Source of the DNA: Gentiana macrophylla
Lineage: Eukaryota; Streptophyta; Magnoliopsida; Gentianales; Gentianaceae
Direction: 5' to 3'
DNA length: 64,000 nt
Assembly (NCBI GenBank): GCA_026214975.1
Contig: CM047817.1
Location: 58,648,246-58,712,245 of the forward strand
This document shows, in pieces, positions 48,003-59,082 of the stretch. The position numbers and the translations under genes were made by a program. Positions within the stretch are counted from its first letter, which is position 1; each line of letters opens with the position of its first letter. The notes beneath the pieces were generated by a model. It saw nothing but the letters and a program-made list of their open reading frames with translations. It was not told the origin of the DNA and searched no databases.

Positions 48003-48004
48003 TA

Positions 48005-48068
<64 letters not shown>
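48003..48068. repeat. (TA)n microsatellite at the Helitron target site
   Basis: An uninterrupted TA run just right of the Helitron end. The left flank (38085-38141) is also TATA-rich, consistent with insertion into AT-rich DNA. Confidence 0.95.
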
Positions 48069-48071
<3 letters not shown>

Positions 48072-49553
48072 ATATATGTAAGGCCTGGTCTCCTTATAAC
48101 TTTCGGCCCTTTAACACCCTACTCTTTCTCTGGGCATGCCCTCTTATTTCCCTTTATAAAACCGAGCCCACTTACCTTTCTATAGCCCTTCAACCAAAAA
48201 TTCTTTTAACCTAATTTATATATCACAAAATTTTCTTAAACCCTACCACAAAATCTACCACCCCACTCCTCTACATTATATGCATCTTCCTAGAACCTTC
48301 CTCCATCCTCCCAAAACACGTCTCTATTCTTTACAGCTTTCCATTGATTGCCTCAGTCTCCCCAATGTCTTTTTCTCCCCTTAACCGATGCTACTCACTG
48401 TTTCATCTCTAACTCTCTCTGAACATCAAAACGTCTCTACGCTCTTCTTTTATTTCCGGTTATAAAAGAAGAATACTTTCTTCATCCACTTCACCCGATG
48501 CTCTTTTCTTCTCCATATGTAAAAAAGCTCTTTTGTTTCTCTGTTTCAGATCCTCTGCAACGCCGGTATTGATATCTGGACGATTTGGTGCTGTGGGGGC
48601 AAAGTTTTAAAGGAAAGCATTGAGGTTTGTTGCTGAAACAGAAAGCTGAGACCGATGAGAAGAAATTCGAGGTCAATGATGTACTTTCATAATCAAATCT
48701 GAAATGCACAGGTATTATCTTTCTCCTAATGTGTTATTCTCATGTGTTAAAGGTAAAAGTCTAAACCTTTCTGTGATATCTTGCATATTCGAACCCCTGT
48801 TTTAATTAACATTACTCTTGGATGTCATTAGTACTAATCTATGTCTAAATCACCTGAAATATTGCTTAATATGTACTTATCATGCTAAACTCGACTTGTT
48901 GTCTTCAATTTCTGAATCTAAGCTGTTAAATGACTTGATTGAAAATGCATGCTTAATTTTATGGTGAAGATCGATCCTTTTAATTGTTATTTGTCTTATC
49001 TGAAAAATATGTGATTGCATGTTAAGGTAATATCAAGTTTGGTCTGAATGCATACTAAATTTGTTTTATCTAATCATATAATATTAGTACTAATACTTTT
49101 CGGCAAATGCATTAGTTTGATCCCGTATGGATGCTGTTAGTTTAATAACATATATTTACATGTGCTGAATATGTTAAAAGGTCATACCTTTCCTTTTCTT
49201 TGGTCTTCGCATATTATATACATATAATTATATTAGATTTGGATCTACTTAAGTAAAGATATGTTCTTGGTCACAAGTCTCCTGGATGTCATTGTCTTGT
49301 GTATATTCAGTCTATATTTTTTTTTCTTGGTCACTGTGTTGTAGATACAAATCCTTTTAAATGTTATGTCTTTATTGCCTTCTCGATAGTTGCATGCTTT
49401 TGTCTCTATCTGTTTTGCTAGCCATTGATAAACAATCATATAGCCGTTGCAAGCTGTGAATATGACAAACATGTTTATCTATCTGCAATTATTTGTTTGA
49501 AATCTACTAACAAGTTTATTAAGTGTGCAATATATATATGCCCAGCTCTACAC
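48069..49553 (+). other. Unassigned stretch within the split solo LTR
   Basis: Contains a TATA box (TATAAAAC, 48155-48162) followed by 350 bp of CT-rich sequence, then a GC-richer block (48544-48714) bounded by TTTCAG and CAG|GTATTA, like a 5' UTR, exon and intron start. From 48720 to 49550 it is AT-rich with no coding signal. It may be LTR U3-R, or a fragment of a host gene's 5' end. No open frame supports a protein. Confidence 0.4.
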
Positions 49554-50992
49554 TGATGTAATCAAGCAGTTAAAGATTGAAAAAGCAATTGAAAGAAATT
49601 GGAGCTAAGATATTGCAAATTCACAAATGCAATGAATAGCCTTGGTCAAACGTTTTACTCAAACAACATCTCAAAGTCTCTCAAGGTGTTCTAAGAGATT
49701 GAAACAAGTGGAGAAGATTGGATCTAGAAGAAACAAGCAGAGTAGGAGTTAGGTTTGAGTGTTTTGAGAGTTATTTCGGAGTGTCATTTGTGAGGTATCA
49801 AACATGTGGTGAGGATAGTCATTTTACTCTTACACTTGAGTTTTCAACTTGTATATGTGAGGAAGAGAGTGCTGGTTTACTATTTTGCATTGCTGTTTGG
49901 AGTTCATCAAGTCAAGGAAGGGCTGCTTCTATCTTGGTGGTTCAACACACAAAACTTTATGTCTTGAGTAGAGTGTTGAAAGACTGTTCTTGGAAGGCTC
50001 CGGTCTGCACCTTTGCCTTTGCCATCCGAGTTGTAGTCTCCGGTGGGGTAAACCTTTGTATTGAACTCATAGTAGTAAAGATTTATGGTATAGCTGCAGT
50101 GTTATACTTGAATCTTGACCTCAACTATTGTTTCTAAGCTTGGCTTAGATTCAACACTTGGTTGATTCAAGTAAAACTTTCTTGACTGATTGTTTTGCTT
50201 GGATTGTTTGTTTTCGGTATTGTTTCACTTTTGGACATTGCATGCTAGTCTAAAGAACTAAAATCTACAATGTGTTTGTTTCACTTTATCAACTTCAACA
50301 CTTAGGTTGAAATCTGCATGCTTGTTAAATTAACCTAACTGAGTTAAAATGTGTTTGACTGCAACATGTTAGGCTGAACATAGACCACCTAGACAACTAG
50401 GATAACTTAGCTTTCATATAGTTATCTAAACAGTCTTCCGCCTATTTAATTAACTGAAACAAAGTTGGAACTCTGATTTGTGCTTTAACTGTATTAGAAT
50501 CTAAAAATCGGTAATTACTCTATTCACCCCACTCTAGAGTAATTGTTTGCGCTCTTACGGTCCAACACTAGTTTGATCCACTCAAGCTAGAGATGGCAAG
50601 GAAGGGAAGAAACCAAAAAATAAACTCTAAAAGCTGTAAAGAACTTTATTGCATCAAAATTGTATAATGAAATAATAATAATTTTGTAACATAATTGAGA
50701 CCTATGTAATAATCAGTTTATACGGCCTTATATAGATACATTGGCCGACCTATGACTCACAGAAACCCTGACCGACCTAGTAGATGCGGCAGATACAGTT
50801 TCGTGTTCTCTAAGAACCTCGGTTTATAGGGCCTAGTCCACGGTAAACCGGGCCTGACTTTCTTCTTTTCTTAGGAACATACACTCAATGTTTAACATAT
50901 ATTACTTCACAATAATAGGCTTATCTACACCCTCTAGTGCAAAATTTGAGGTAAATTAAGGTTAATTTAATGGTGCATTTAGAGCGTTATCA

Positions 50993-53033
50993 ATCATAGA
51001 TAGTTTGCATCATTCATAGATGACTATTCAAGGATGACTTGGGTGATGATGAAACACAAAAGTGAAGCATTGAAGAGGATTAGGCAGTTGAACGCTTTAG
51101 TAGAGAATCGGTTGGGGAACAAGATCAAGAGGCTTCGTACATGGATGGAATTCTTCTGGTCTAAGTTTGATGAGTTTGGTAGAAAAGAGGATATTTTTAG
51201 ACTCATAAATTCAGGAAACCTCATCAGCAAAATAGGGTAGCTGAGAGGCTATATCAAACTCATCTAGAGAGAGCAAGACGTATGCTCTCTAATGCTGGTT
51301 TATCAAGGTGATTTTGTGTAGAGGCTATAACTACAGCTTGCTACTTAATCAACATGAGACCTCACACATGATCATACTCAAAACACCTTTTGAGATGTGG
51401 GTCTCGCAAGCCTGCTTACTATTCAGTTATAAGGGTTTTTGGAAGCACAGTTTACAATCATGTGAGTGAAGGGAAACTGGAACCAAGAGCCAAGAAAGGA
51501 GTGTTTGTGGGGTATGGTGATGTAGTAAAGGGTTATAGGATTTGGTCATCAATAGAAAACATAGTTATTCTCAGCAAAGATACATTTTTTGATGAAAATT
51601 TTATGCTCAATTCATCAATGAGAGGGACTACTAAGTCTGAAACTAGTGCTAAAACTGAGAGAGCTAACAGTGAGGAGGAGCTATAAGTGGAGTCAACTGA
51701 GATGCAACACTCACCTGATCCAAGTCAGTACTCAACTAATCTGGTTACTAAACTAGAAAATGATCCAAGCCAGTCAGCTGAGTAAATGTTAGCTGAGCAT
51801 CAAACCGAGAACATTGGTCACCAAAGTCTAACTTTCAACAGAGCTAGAAGATCAAATGTTGGGGTACCTCCCAAAAGGTATGGTTTTGATGATATAGTTT
51901 GATATGCACTTCAATTTACAGAAGAGGTGAAGGGTTTTGAACCATCTACTTACATGGAAGCATGGACATGTTCTGAAGCATCTCAATGGCTTGCTTCCAT
52001 AGGAGATGAGATGGAGTCAATACCATAGAATCAGACTTGGGATCTAGTTAAACACCCAGCTGATACGAGAGTTGTTACTTGCAAGTGGATCTTCAAGAAG
52101 AAGGAATGTTTGAGGTAGAAGGAGTCAAGTATAAGGCACATTTGGTTGCAAGAGGGTTCACTCAGAAAAAAGAGGTGGAATTTGATGAGATTTTCTCACC
52201 ATTAGTCAGACATACTTCAATCAGAGTGTTACTAGCAATGGTTGTATAGCAAGATCTTGAACTCGAGCAGTTATATGTGAAGACAACTTTTCTACATGGT
52301 GAGGTAGATAAAGAGATACACATGAGTCATCCATAGGGATTCTAAGTTCCCGGCAAGGAAAATTGTGTGTGCAAGTTAAAGAAGTCCTTTTATGGACTTA
52401 AGTAGGCTCCTAGATAGTGGTATAAAAGGTTTGACGTTTATATGATCTATGTAGGTTATAGCAGAAGTCCTTATGACTGCTGGGGTTACAACAATCAGTT
52501 GAAAGATGGATCATACATCTACCTTGTGTTATATGCGGATGACATGCTGATAGCTGCAAGAAAGAAGTGTGATGTACAGAAACTCTAAGATCTTCTAAGT
52601 GCTGAGTTTGAAATGAAGGATTTCGGTGCAGTCAAGAAGATTTGGGGATGGAGATCTGAAGAGATAGAAGTCAGAAGAAACTGTTTTTATCGCAGCAGGT
52701 TTATATAGAGAAGATATTGACCAAGTTCGGCGTGTCCATTGCAAAGACAATAGATACTCCTATGGTATCAAATGTTCATTTCTCAGTTTTTGCTTCACAG
52801 CCAGCAGAAGAGAATGATTACATGTCAAATGTTCCCTATTCTAGTGCAGTTGGCAGTCCGATGTATACCACGGTGTGCACTGGGCCTGATCTGGCTCAGG
52901 CAGTCAGTGTTGTCAGTAGGTTTATGGCTCAACCTGGAAAGGAACACTGGAAAGCTGTAAAAATAATGTTCTTGTACCTTAGGAGTACATTTGATGTTGG
53001 TCTCATTTATGAAGGTGATACTCAAGAACTGAC
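50993..53033 (+). pseudogene. Copia-A integrase, reverse transcriptase and RNase H remnant
   Basis: Integrase core (FIDDYSRMTWVMMKHKSEAL, ENRLGNKIKRLRTWMEFF; 51005-51240) and C-terminal part (RVFGSTVYNHVSEGKLEPRAKKGVFVGYGD, 51430-51520). RT follows with CKWIFKKKE, YKAHLVARGFTQKK, FDEIFSPLVRHTSIRVLLA, YVKTTFLHGEVDKE and the catalytic YADD (52532-52543). Then FGVSIAKTIDTPMV, VPYSSAVGSPMYTTVCTGPD and STFDVGLIYEGDTQEL lead into RNase H. At least six stops sit where copia proteins have Gln, reading TAG or TAA in place of CAG or CAA. The gene is cut at CTGAC (53029-53033) by a solo LTR. Confidence 0.92.
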
Positions 53034-53682
53034 TGTTGAAATAGTGTCCTAAACCCAATCGGGTTGGACCGGATCCGACCGGGTCAGATCATTTCTTCTA
53101 TTTTTTTTATGAATATACATAGATAATAAATGGATTTTCTGTTGTCATATATTTGTTCTTTTAAAGAACTAATTATGAATTGATATGATAACGTCCTTAG
53201 TATTAAACTGTGATAGAAAAACCATGATAGGCGATTATGGTTGATGAGATCTCTAATCACTTTAATAAGTTTGATACTTAAATGTCTCTAGGCTTATGGA
53301 CTATTAAACAGGGCATTGATGGTACAAATAGGCTAGCACATATTAGATGTCTTATGTCTTTATGGGCAGGGATTGATCGCGTCTATCAAAGTGTAGAGAC
53401 ACCTGGACTGCACGTGGACGTGTAATAGAGAATGCGTACGTTAGACTGACCCACTTACACTGTTATGTGTCACACAATGTGATGGTTGTGTAATTATCCT
53501 TAGGACCGGAGTCTACATGGCATCACGGTGTGGATTGTCAAGCTTTGACACTATTGTGGTTTCCCTTAGCTATAGGGCGATCATGCGGTTGTGATTAGAT
53601 ATGATACAGAAGCATGCGGAGTATACATGTTAGGTCGTCTGGGAATTGCTTACCCTATGAGTAGGGTAAATATCCGAAAAGG

Positions 53683-54150
53683 CAAGGCCGGCCCTGGAAT
53701 TTTTTTGGCGTAAGGCCAAGTCCACGAATTGGCCATTTTAGTTCAAGTTGTTTTTTTAAAAAAGAATATACTTATCGCATTTTTAACATCCGTATATACA
53801 AAATCCAATTTATTGATAGCCTCAAAACATGCCTACAAAGTCGTCTTTTCTATTAGATTTAGAAACAAAAAAATATATAAAATAATATATTCTTTTTAAT
53901 TTCTATAGTTTTCCAAACAAAAAATTAATAAAACTTGTTTGTATGTATAATTTTTATTTTTAGCCAAGTAATTTTTTGATTGTGATCTTTATCTATTGGA
54001 GTAAAAAAAATAATTTGGCCTTTATCCAAGAAAAAACATATTATATTAGATTGGATCGAATTAAACAGGGAAACATGTACCGTTGGGCCCTCCCGCCACC
54101 GTTGGGCATAAGACGGCCGTCTCTCCGGCGTCACATGAGGGCCGGCCTTG
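53683..54150. mobile_element. hAT-like MITE, 468 bp
   Basis: Perfect 13-bp terminal inverted repeats CAAGGCCGGCCCT (53683-53695 and 54138-54150). Imperfect 8-bp duplications flank it (CGAAAAGG at 53675-53682, TGAAAGGG at 54151-54158). The LTR paralogues at 34427-36410 and in Copia-B(-) lack it. It is AT-rich inside and has no transposase. The 8-bp duplication and GGCCGGCCC ends suggest hAT. Confidence 0.82.
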
Positions 54151-55056
54151 TGAAAGGGCCTTCCCATAAGGAATGTCTAGTTCTCGTGAATCTTTGCAAA
54201 GTGGAAGTAAATGAGTTATTCCGAGAGAGCTTGATATCCATATTATGGGATACAATCAAGACACGATCGTATAGATATTACTACAGAGATGAGATTATAT
54301 TTACACGCTAACCGAGCACATGAAAGGTAGTAGTCATAGCGTATTGACTCTTCCTTTGATTGGGGGTCATGGACGTGTTGCTAGACGCTATCCATGATCG
54401 TCAGAGGTGAAGGGCATTTTCGTAATTGCACCTTATGTTTATGGCCAACATATTCGGAAGCCTATTGGGTCACACACATATGAACATCAAGTCGGATTAA
54501 AATCCGGTTATAGTTGATGACCAAATGAGAAAGAATTTATCTCTTACTATAAAGGTTATAGTGGTAAATTAATATGGTGATATTTATTTATTAAGAATAA
54601 ATATTATTCAAGATATTAATAATGTTGATTAATTAAATATGTATATAGATACATGTATTTCGAAATATATATGTATATATGATATACTTGTATTTTGTAA
54701 ATTAATTAATCATAGTATTATATTAATTACAGAATATTCCGGATGCCAATATATGGCTATAAGGGGTGTAGATTTAACAGTATTATGATCCACATGGATC
54801 ATACAATTTAATTAATAAGACTATAATATTAATATTGGATATTAATTGATTTATGGAAAAATAGATTTATGGTAATAAGATAAATATATTCAATATTGGC
54901 AATATCTTAGATTTATTTACTATAAGATATTAAAATAAAAGAGATAAATCAATCAAGTGTATTTTCCTTATTTTATTAGGAAATTTTTTTCTCTCTCATC
55001 AATCTACAAGAAGCTAATCCCAATCAGTTAAGGAGACAGTGGGGCACAGACTCTCT

Positions 55057-55064
55057 TATAAATA
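55057..55064 (+). promoter_or_regulatory. TATA box of the solo Copia-B LTR
   Basis: TATAAATA, homologous in position to 36043-36050. The downstream segment GGCTAGCTCTTTTGTA is shared with the other copies. Confidence 0.65.
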
Positions 55065-55432
55065 GGGAGGCTTGGCTAGCTCTTTTGTACAGCATAATTC
55101 CAAAATCTGAGTGTTCTTGTGAAAAATAAAAGGGCTTCTTAGAAGGAGATTGTAGAGAGAGAAAAAGTTAACCTAGCAGTCAAATATTTCTAGTAGCAAT
55201 CCTTGGAAGGATTCTGGTGAGGTGCTCATGTGGATTACTGGTAGAGGCCGGACACGTAGACGGCTCGCTCACATCTACTTCTACCGGACGGTCAAAGCGT
55301 CGATCTTTTAGATCAACCAAGGTAATATTATTGTCCCCTCTCTTATATGTTTATTGCTTAAACGAATTTGATTCGGGTTTGGGAAATCAAATTTTGGAAA
55401 TTCCGCTGCGCTACTCGATTGATTTTCTAACA

Positions 55433-56053
55433 CTGATCACAAGGTAGTGTGATGCTGATTATGCAGGTGATGCGGACAACAGAAAATAAATTACTAGTTA
55501 TATTTTCACATTGGGGAATTCAGTTGTCAGCTGGAAAGGAACTCTTCCGGCCACAGTGGTTTTATCAACTGGTGAGGCAGAATATATGGCTCTTACTGAA
55601 GCATCCACGGAGGATATCTGGTTGAAGGGTCTAGTCAGTGATTTAGGGCTACGTTAGGATTAAGATGAGATTTATTGTGACAGTCTGAGTGCAATATGTC
55701 TAGCTAAGGATCAGGTTCATCATTAGAGAACCAAGCATATTGATGTGAGATATCATTTTTTGAGAAATAAGAAGAGAGTTGTAGTGAAGAAGATTGGTAC
55801 AAAGGAGAATAATGCTGATATGTTCACTAAACCAGTTCAGTAGAGCAAGTTTCTGTTGTGTCTAGATTTGCTGAATATTCGAAGCTTATAAACTGAGATC
55901 TGGATACTCAATTGAGGACAGATAAGCTGAGTGGATTCTATGGAGAATTCTGGTAGAAGTACATCCTGACATTGATGAATGCATCTGGTACAAGTACATC
56001 TGATTATGCAATTTGATTGACTCTGAATGAGAGTTCAAGTCAAGGTGGAGATT
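55433..56053 (+). pseudogene. Copia-A RNase H C-terminal remnant and polypurine tract
   Basis: Continues RNase H: CDADYAGDADNRK, VVSWKGTLPATVVLSTGEAEYMALTE (catalytic Asp and Glu), IYCDSLSAICLAKDQVHH, RTKHIDVRYHFLRNKK and NADMFTKPVQ. TAG or TAA replaces Gln in LRQDQ-, HHQRTK- and VQQSK-type positions. The tract CAAGGTGGAGATT (56041-56053) is the PPT. Confidence 0.9.
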
Positions 56054-56664
56054 TGTCAGTTAAGTGACTTGATCTCTAAACTGATGATAAACTAGTGAAA
56101 CTGATCTGAGAAAAGTCAGCTAAGAATGATGGTCATTTAAGTAAGGGTATTCTTTTTTGACACACGCACACAAGTAAGGGTATTCAGTTCTGTGAAAGTC
56201 AGTTGGTGAAGTGCAACTGAGTTCTACTGAAAGTCAGCAGTGAATTTTAGTCTGCTATGAGTTTGCTGAATACAACCGAGTTCTACAATCTGAGCTGTTG
56301 ATTACAAGTCTGAGAAAGTCAGTTGAAGTTGAGTTTCATCTGGTGGATGAAAACTGAAGCTGAGGTTCAGGTCTGGTGTATTTATGACAGTTCCGAAAAA
56401 GATCCTATGGCGGTTAGGGTTTAGGGAGTTCTGCCTATAAATACCTTGTAATCAATGCAATGTGTGTAAAAATATTTGTAACTTTGTGCATAATAAAATA
56501 TTTCATTTTCTGTCCATGGAGTAGTCAGCACAACGCCAGCAACCATGTTAAATCGCAGTGTTCTTTTTGTTTCTGTGTTTTATCAACTTCCGCCATACTT
56601 TATGTTTGCATTGCTTCTGTTTCATCTTTATTATAGTACAAGATTCTCATCTGTGTTTTTAACA
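56054..56664 (+). repeat. 3' LTR of Copia-A, 611 bp
   Basis: Starts TGTCAGTTAAGTGACTTG directly after the PPT and ends TGTTTTTAACA. TATA box CTATAAATACC at 56435-56445, AATAAA near 56493 downstream, and repeated AAGTCAG-type motifs in U3. Confidence 0.88.
56436..56443 (+). promoter_or_regulatory. TATA box of Copia-A LTR
   Basis: TATAAATA with an AATAAA signal about 55 nt downstream, a compact U3-R arrangement. Confidence 0.7.

Positions 56665-56668
<4 letters not shown>

Positions 56669-56728
<60 letters not shown>
56669..56728. repeat. (TA)n microsatellite
   Basis: A 60-bp TA run immediately after the Copia-A LTR end. Confidence 0.95.
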
Positions 56729-56732
<4 letters not shown>

Positions 56733-56849
56733 TTAATTTTGTTTTAATTAATCATATATTTTAATATACATTTTCAATTATCATAATTTTTTCATTCTCG
56801 ATTTTCATATTTTTTTGACACCTTTCCGATTAATTTTCTGAAATAGTCA

Positions 56850-57245
56850 TTTAGTTTGACACTATGACAAGAGTGACGATAAACAATGTCAGACGCTGTG
56901 TCGCTACTAATGTCACAATGATCCACCGAAAGTATATAAGTAGTGTCGTTCCATTTATCACTATTGATTGACACTATGACAACAACCAGTGTCATATAAC
57001 GTGCAACTACTGATCGACACACCGATTCACCGTAAATATATTAGTAGTGTCATTCAATTTGTCATATTGATTGCCAATTTTTTGCTACTTATTGTCATGT
57101 GATTCATTGTAAATTCATAAGTAGTGTCATTCAAGTTGATACTACCAATTGACATTATGCCAGTAGTTACAATACAAGGATCATCGTATATATATAAGTA
57201 GTGTCATTCACATTGATACTATAAATTGACACTATAACAACAATG
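56850..57245. repeat. Degenerate minisatellite with TAGTGTCATTC core
   Basis: Four or five units, each a GAT(C/T)CA-like start, TATATAAGTAGTGTCATTC, then TTGATACTA..TTGACACTATGACA. Unit starts lie near 56920, 57023, 57102 and 57179 (spacing about 77-103). The short inverted words TGACACTA and TAGTGTCA recall subterminal repeats of CACTA or Mutator-like DNA transposons. No ends were found. Confidence 0.7.
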
Positions 57246-58063
57246 ATAATATCATGGTCAAAATGAAGAGAATATAAAAATATAAATTATATTAAAGAAA
57301 ATATGAGGATCGTAAACGTATATTAAATGATATGATTAATTAAAAAAATAGATTTTTTTTGTTTTGTTTTTCTTCCCCGTTATGGAGAGTTTAACCAATT
57401 TTATTTTACAAAACGTGGTTAAATAACGCGGGATTTTTATTTTATTTTAAGTGTATGCTAGTTATAAACATGGAAAAAGAGAAAAGGGTCATTTTTGTTC
57501 ATACACAATGAAAAATATCATTTTTACTGAAAAATAATAGGTTTTTGTCAAATAAGTTAATAAATAAACCAGGGAGTAAGGACACTGATGATTAATCAGG
57601 ACAAAACCTATGTAAACTTTCAAAAATACCATTTTTGTGATTTTAAAAAAAAGGCGATATCACAAAAAAAAAGATTCTCTGATATGTGCCTGATTTATAC
57701 ATTCGGTTATGATTACAAGAAAATCTACAGTTAATTCCTTTATACAAAAAAAGACTTTAAATGCGCTGATTTGCTGTTATTGCATTGATTTTATACCAAA
57801 AAAACTTTAAATGTGTTGATTTTGATTTCTTGCAGTCATAAATATCTTTGACTAATTTTTTGGAGAGATCTTTGACTAATTAAATCCATAATCTAAAATG
57901 TGGAAAAATAATTTAATGATTATAAAGATGAAGTCACATAAAAAACATGTAATTATTACACATAAAAAGTGTACTCACACCCACAAAAAATATAGTAACA
58001 TATAAAGAAATAATAACAATTAATAAAATATAGTTACAATAAAAAACGTAGTTACACATCAAA
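57246..58063. other. AT-rich stretch without recognised features
   Basis: No open frame or repeat boundary that I can support. Contains A-runs and two partly similar segments, near 57745 and 57800, with AAA-CTTTAAATG-GCTGATTTG. Confidence 0.6.
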
Positions 58064-58169
58064 CATGACTTTGAAGATATCAATAAGTTGGTGAAGAAGA
58101 AGTTGGTGGTTGGTTTACCCGAGATCACATATAAGAAGGATGGAATATGTGATGCATGTCAAACAAGGT
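58064..58169 (+). pseudogene. Copia integrase zinc-finger fragment (Copia-D)
   Basis: Open translation HDFEDINKLVKKKLVVGLPEI then TYKKDGICDACQTR, matching the LV-GLP-...-CDACQ-GK segment of copia integrases, with both Cys of the HHCC finger. It is cut off by the SIRE-like LTR at 58170. Only this short piece is recognisable. Confidence 0.75.
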
Positions 58170-58207
58170 TGTTGGTCCCTTAGAAAGGATAACACAAGTC
58201 TAAGGGT

Positions 58208-58224
58208 GGGGGGGGGGGGGGGGG
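58208..58224 (+). repeat. G17 homopolymer in LTR
   Basis: Seventeen G after GGGT. It corresponds to the C-rich CACCCC motif of SIRE-type LTR ends, expanded here. Its true length is uncertain in any assembly. Confidence 0.9.
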
Positions 58225-59072
58225 TGAATAAACTTGTCACCTAAAACCTAAATTAAAACTGAATCTTAAACTTGTACGGAGTTAAGCTAACTTAGCTGAG
58301 TATAAGTCAAAACTGACTTATCCTTAAATGAGTTAACCGCAGCGGATTAAATTAAGCCTTTTGTAAAATACGAGTTATCAGTTAATATGCTGACTCAGTT
58401 TCTGATGTTTGCTGAGTATGTGAACTAGATGAATATAACTATAATGCAGTAAATAATTGCGTAATGTAAATAACAAGAATTACAGAGGTTCCTGGTGGTG
58501 TAATCATGTCAGTCCTCTCTTCCCCTATGATGCGAAGGCCAAATCCACTATGTTCTTGAGGTTTACAGTTACAAGACACAAAGTAAATTCTAAACACTTG
58601 ATTGTCCTTCACTAATCCCTAGCATCACAATCTTCCAGCTTCAGTCTTCAACAGGTAGAATTGCCATTTGAACTATGCTTGCTACACTGGTCCTTAGAGT
58701 GTTGAATTGCCTCTTCACCAGCTCATCACAAACACAGTCTTCCTGACTGTAGCTCAAATGTCCTTCACACCTTCATGGTGTTTCATAGTCTAAAACCTTT
58801 GATAAAATTAAAGTTGAGTATTGAATCAATAACTATGATTCAACTTGTGATTTGAGCTATCTTCAAGATAAAACAGTTATGCACAACTCTGTTTTCTTCA
58901 AATGAATGATTTTGATGTTTCTTGAATACTTGTGATCACTTGAAGAAATTTCTTGATCTTGCAATTCAATGCTTAGCAGGAGTTCTCTTGATTTAATTTT
59001 CCCCCTTAGTATGATCTTTCTTGAATCGATTAGATCTTAGAATTCCGCACTACTTCTTGTGGTAGAAGCAGT

Positions 59073-59082
59073 CTATTTATAG
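59073..59082 (-). promoter_or_regulatory. TATA box of the SIRE-like LTR
   Basis: CTATAAATAG on the minus strand, about 790 nt from the sense LTR start. Confidence 0.65.

Larger units (their letters stand above)
37953..50567 (+). repeat. Copia/SIRE-type solo LTR, split by the Helitron
   Basis: Starts TGTTGAGTATTTGG at 37953 and ends TTACGGTCCAACA at 50567, flanked by CTAGC (37948-37952) and CTAGT (50568-50572). The tail (49560-50567) has the style of SIRE-type LTR ends, with ATTCACCCC then a sequence ending GGTCCAACA. The SIRE-like LTR at 58170 ends likewise in GGGACCAACA. Excluding the Helitron it is about 2.77 kb, long for such an LTR, so part of 48070-49550 may be additional foreign sequence. 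Confidence 0.6.
37109..50992 (-). repeat. LARD-C: solo LTR of a third Athila/Tat-like family, split by a nested LTR
   Basis: The ends TGATCGC (37109) and GTTATCA (50992) are flanked by ATCAC (37104-37108) and ATCAT (50993-50997), a 5-bp duplication with one change. LTR sequence proper is 37109-37952 and about 50568-50992, some 1.27 kb. Near the sense 3' end it shares GAATCAAGGTCGATCCCACA (37174-37193) with the LARD1 LTR. No internal region remains, so it is a solo LTR made by LTR-LTR recombination. Confidence 0.75.
53034..55432 (+). repeat. Solo LTR of Copia-B inside Copia-A, carrying a MITE
   Basis: Starts TGTTGAAATAGTGTCC and ends GATTTTCTAACA, with CTGAC (53029-53033) and CTGAT (55433-55437) as target duplication. 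The Copia-A RNase H reading resumes immediately after (CDADYAGDADNRK). Without the MITE it is about 1.92 kb, in line with the 1984-bp LTR at 34427. A TATA box lies at 55057-55064. Confidence 0.93.
36411..56664 (+). mobile_element. Copia-A: degenerate Ty1-copia element, host of the right half of the nest
   Basis: Reassembled from 36411-37108 (protease to integrase zinc finger), 50993-53033 (integrase, RT, RNase H), 55433-56053 (RNase H end, PPT) and the 3' LTR 56054-56664. Junctions are supported by continuity of the protein across insertions and by 5-bp duplications (ATCAC/ATCAT; CTGAC/CTGAT). Its 5' part lies left of the window. Confidence 0.9.

Noticed and set aside
49718..50137. 139-codon frame that looks like a gene
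   Set aside because: It lies in the tail of the SIRE-type solo LTR, in sequence with the style of U5 regions. No protein signature was found.
50568..50600. A PBS after the LTR end at 50567, implying a full copia element
   Set aside because: The following bases do not contain TGGTATCA-like sequence and instead continue the LARD-C LTR, so this is a solo LTR.
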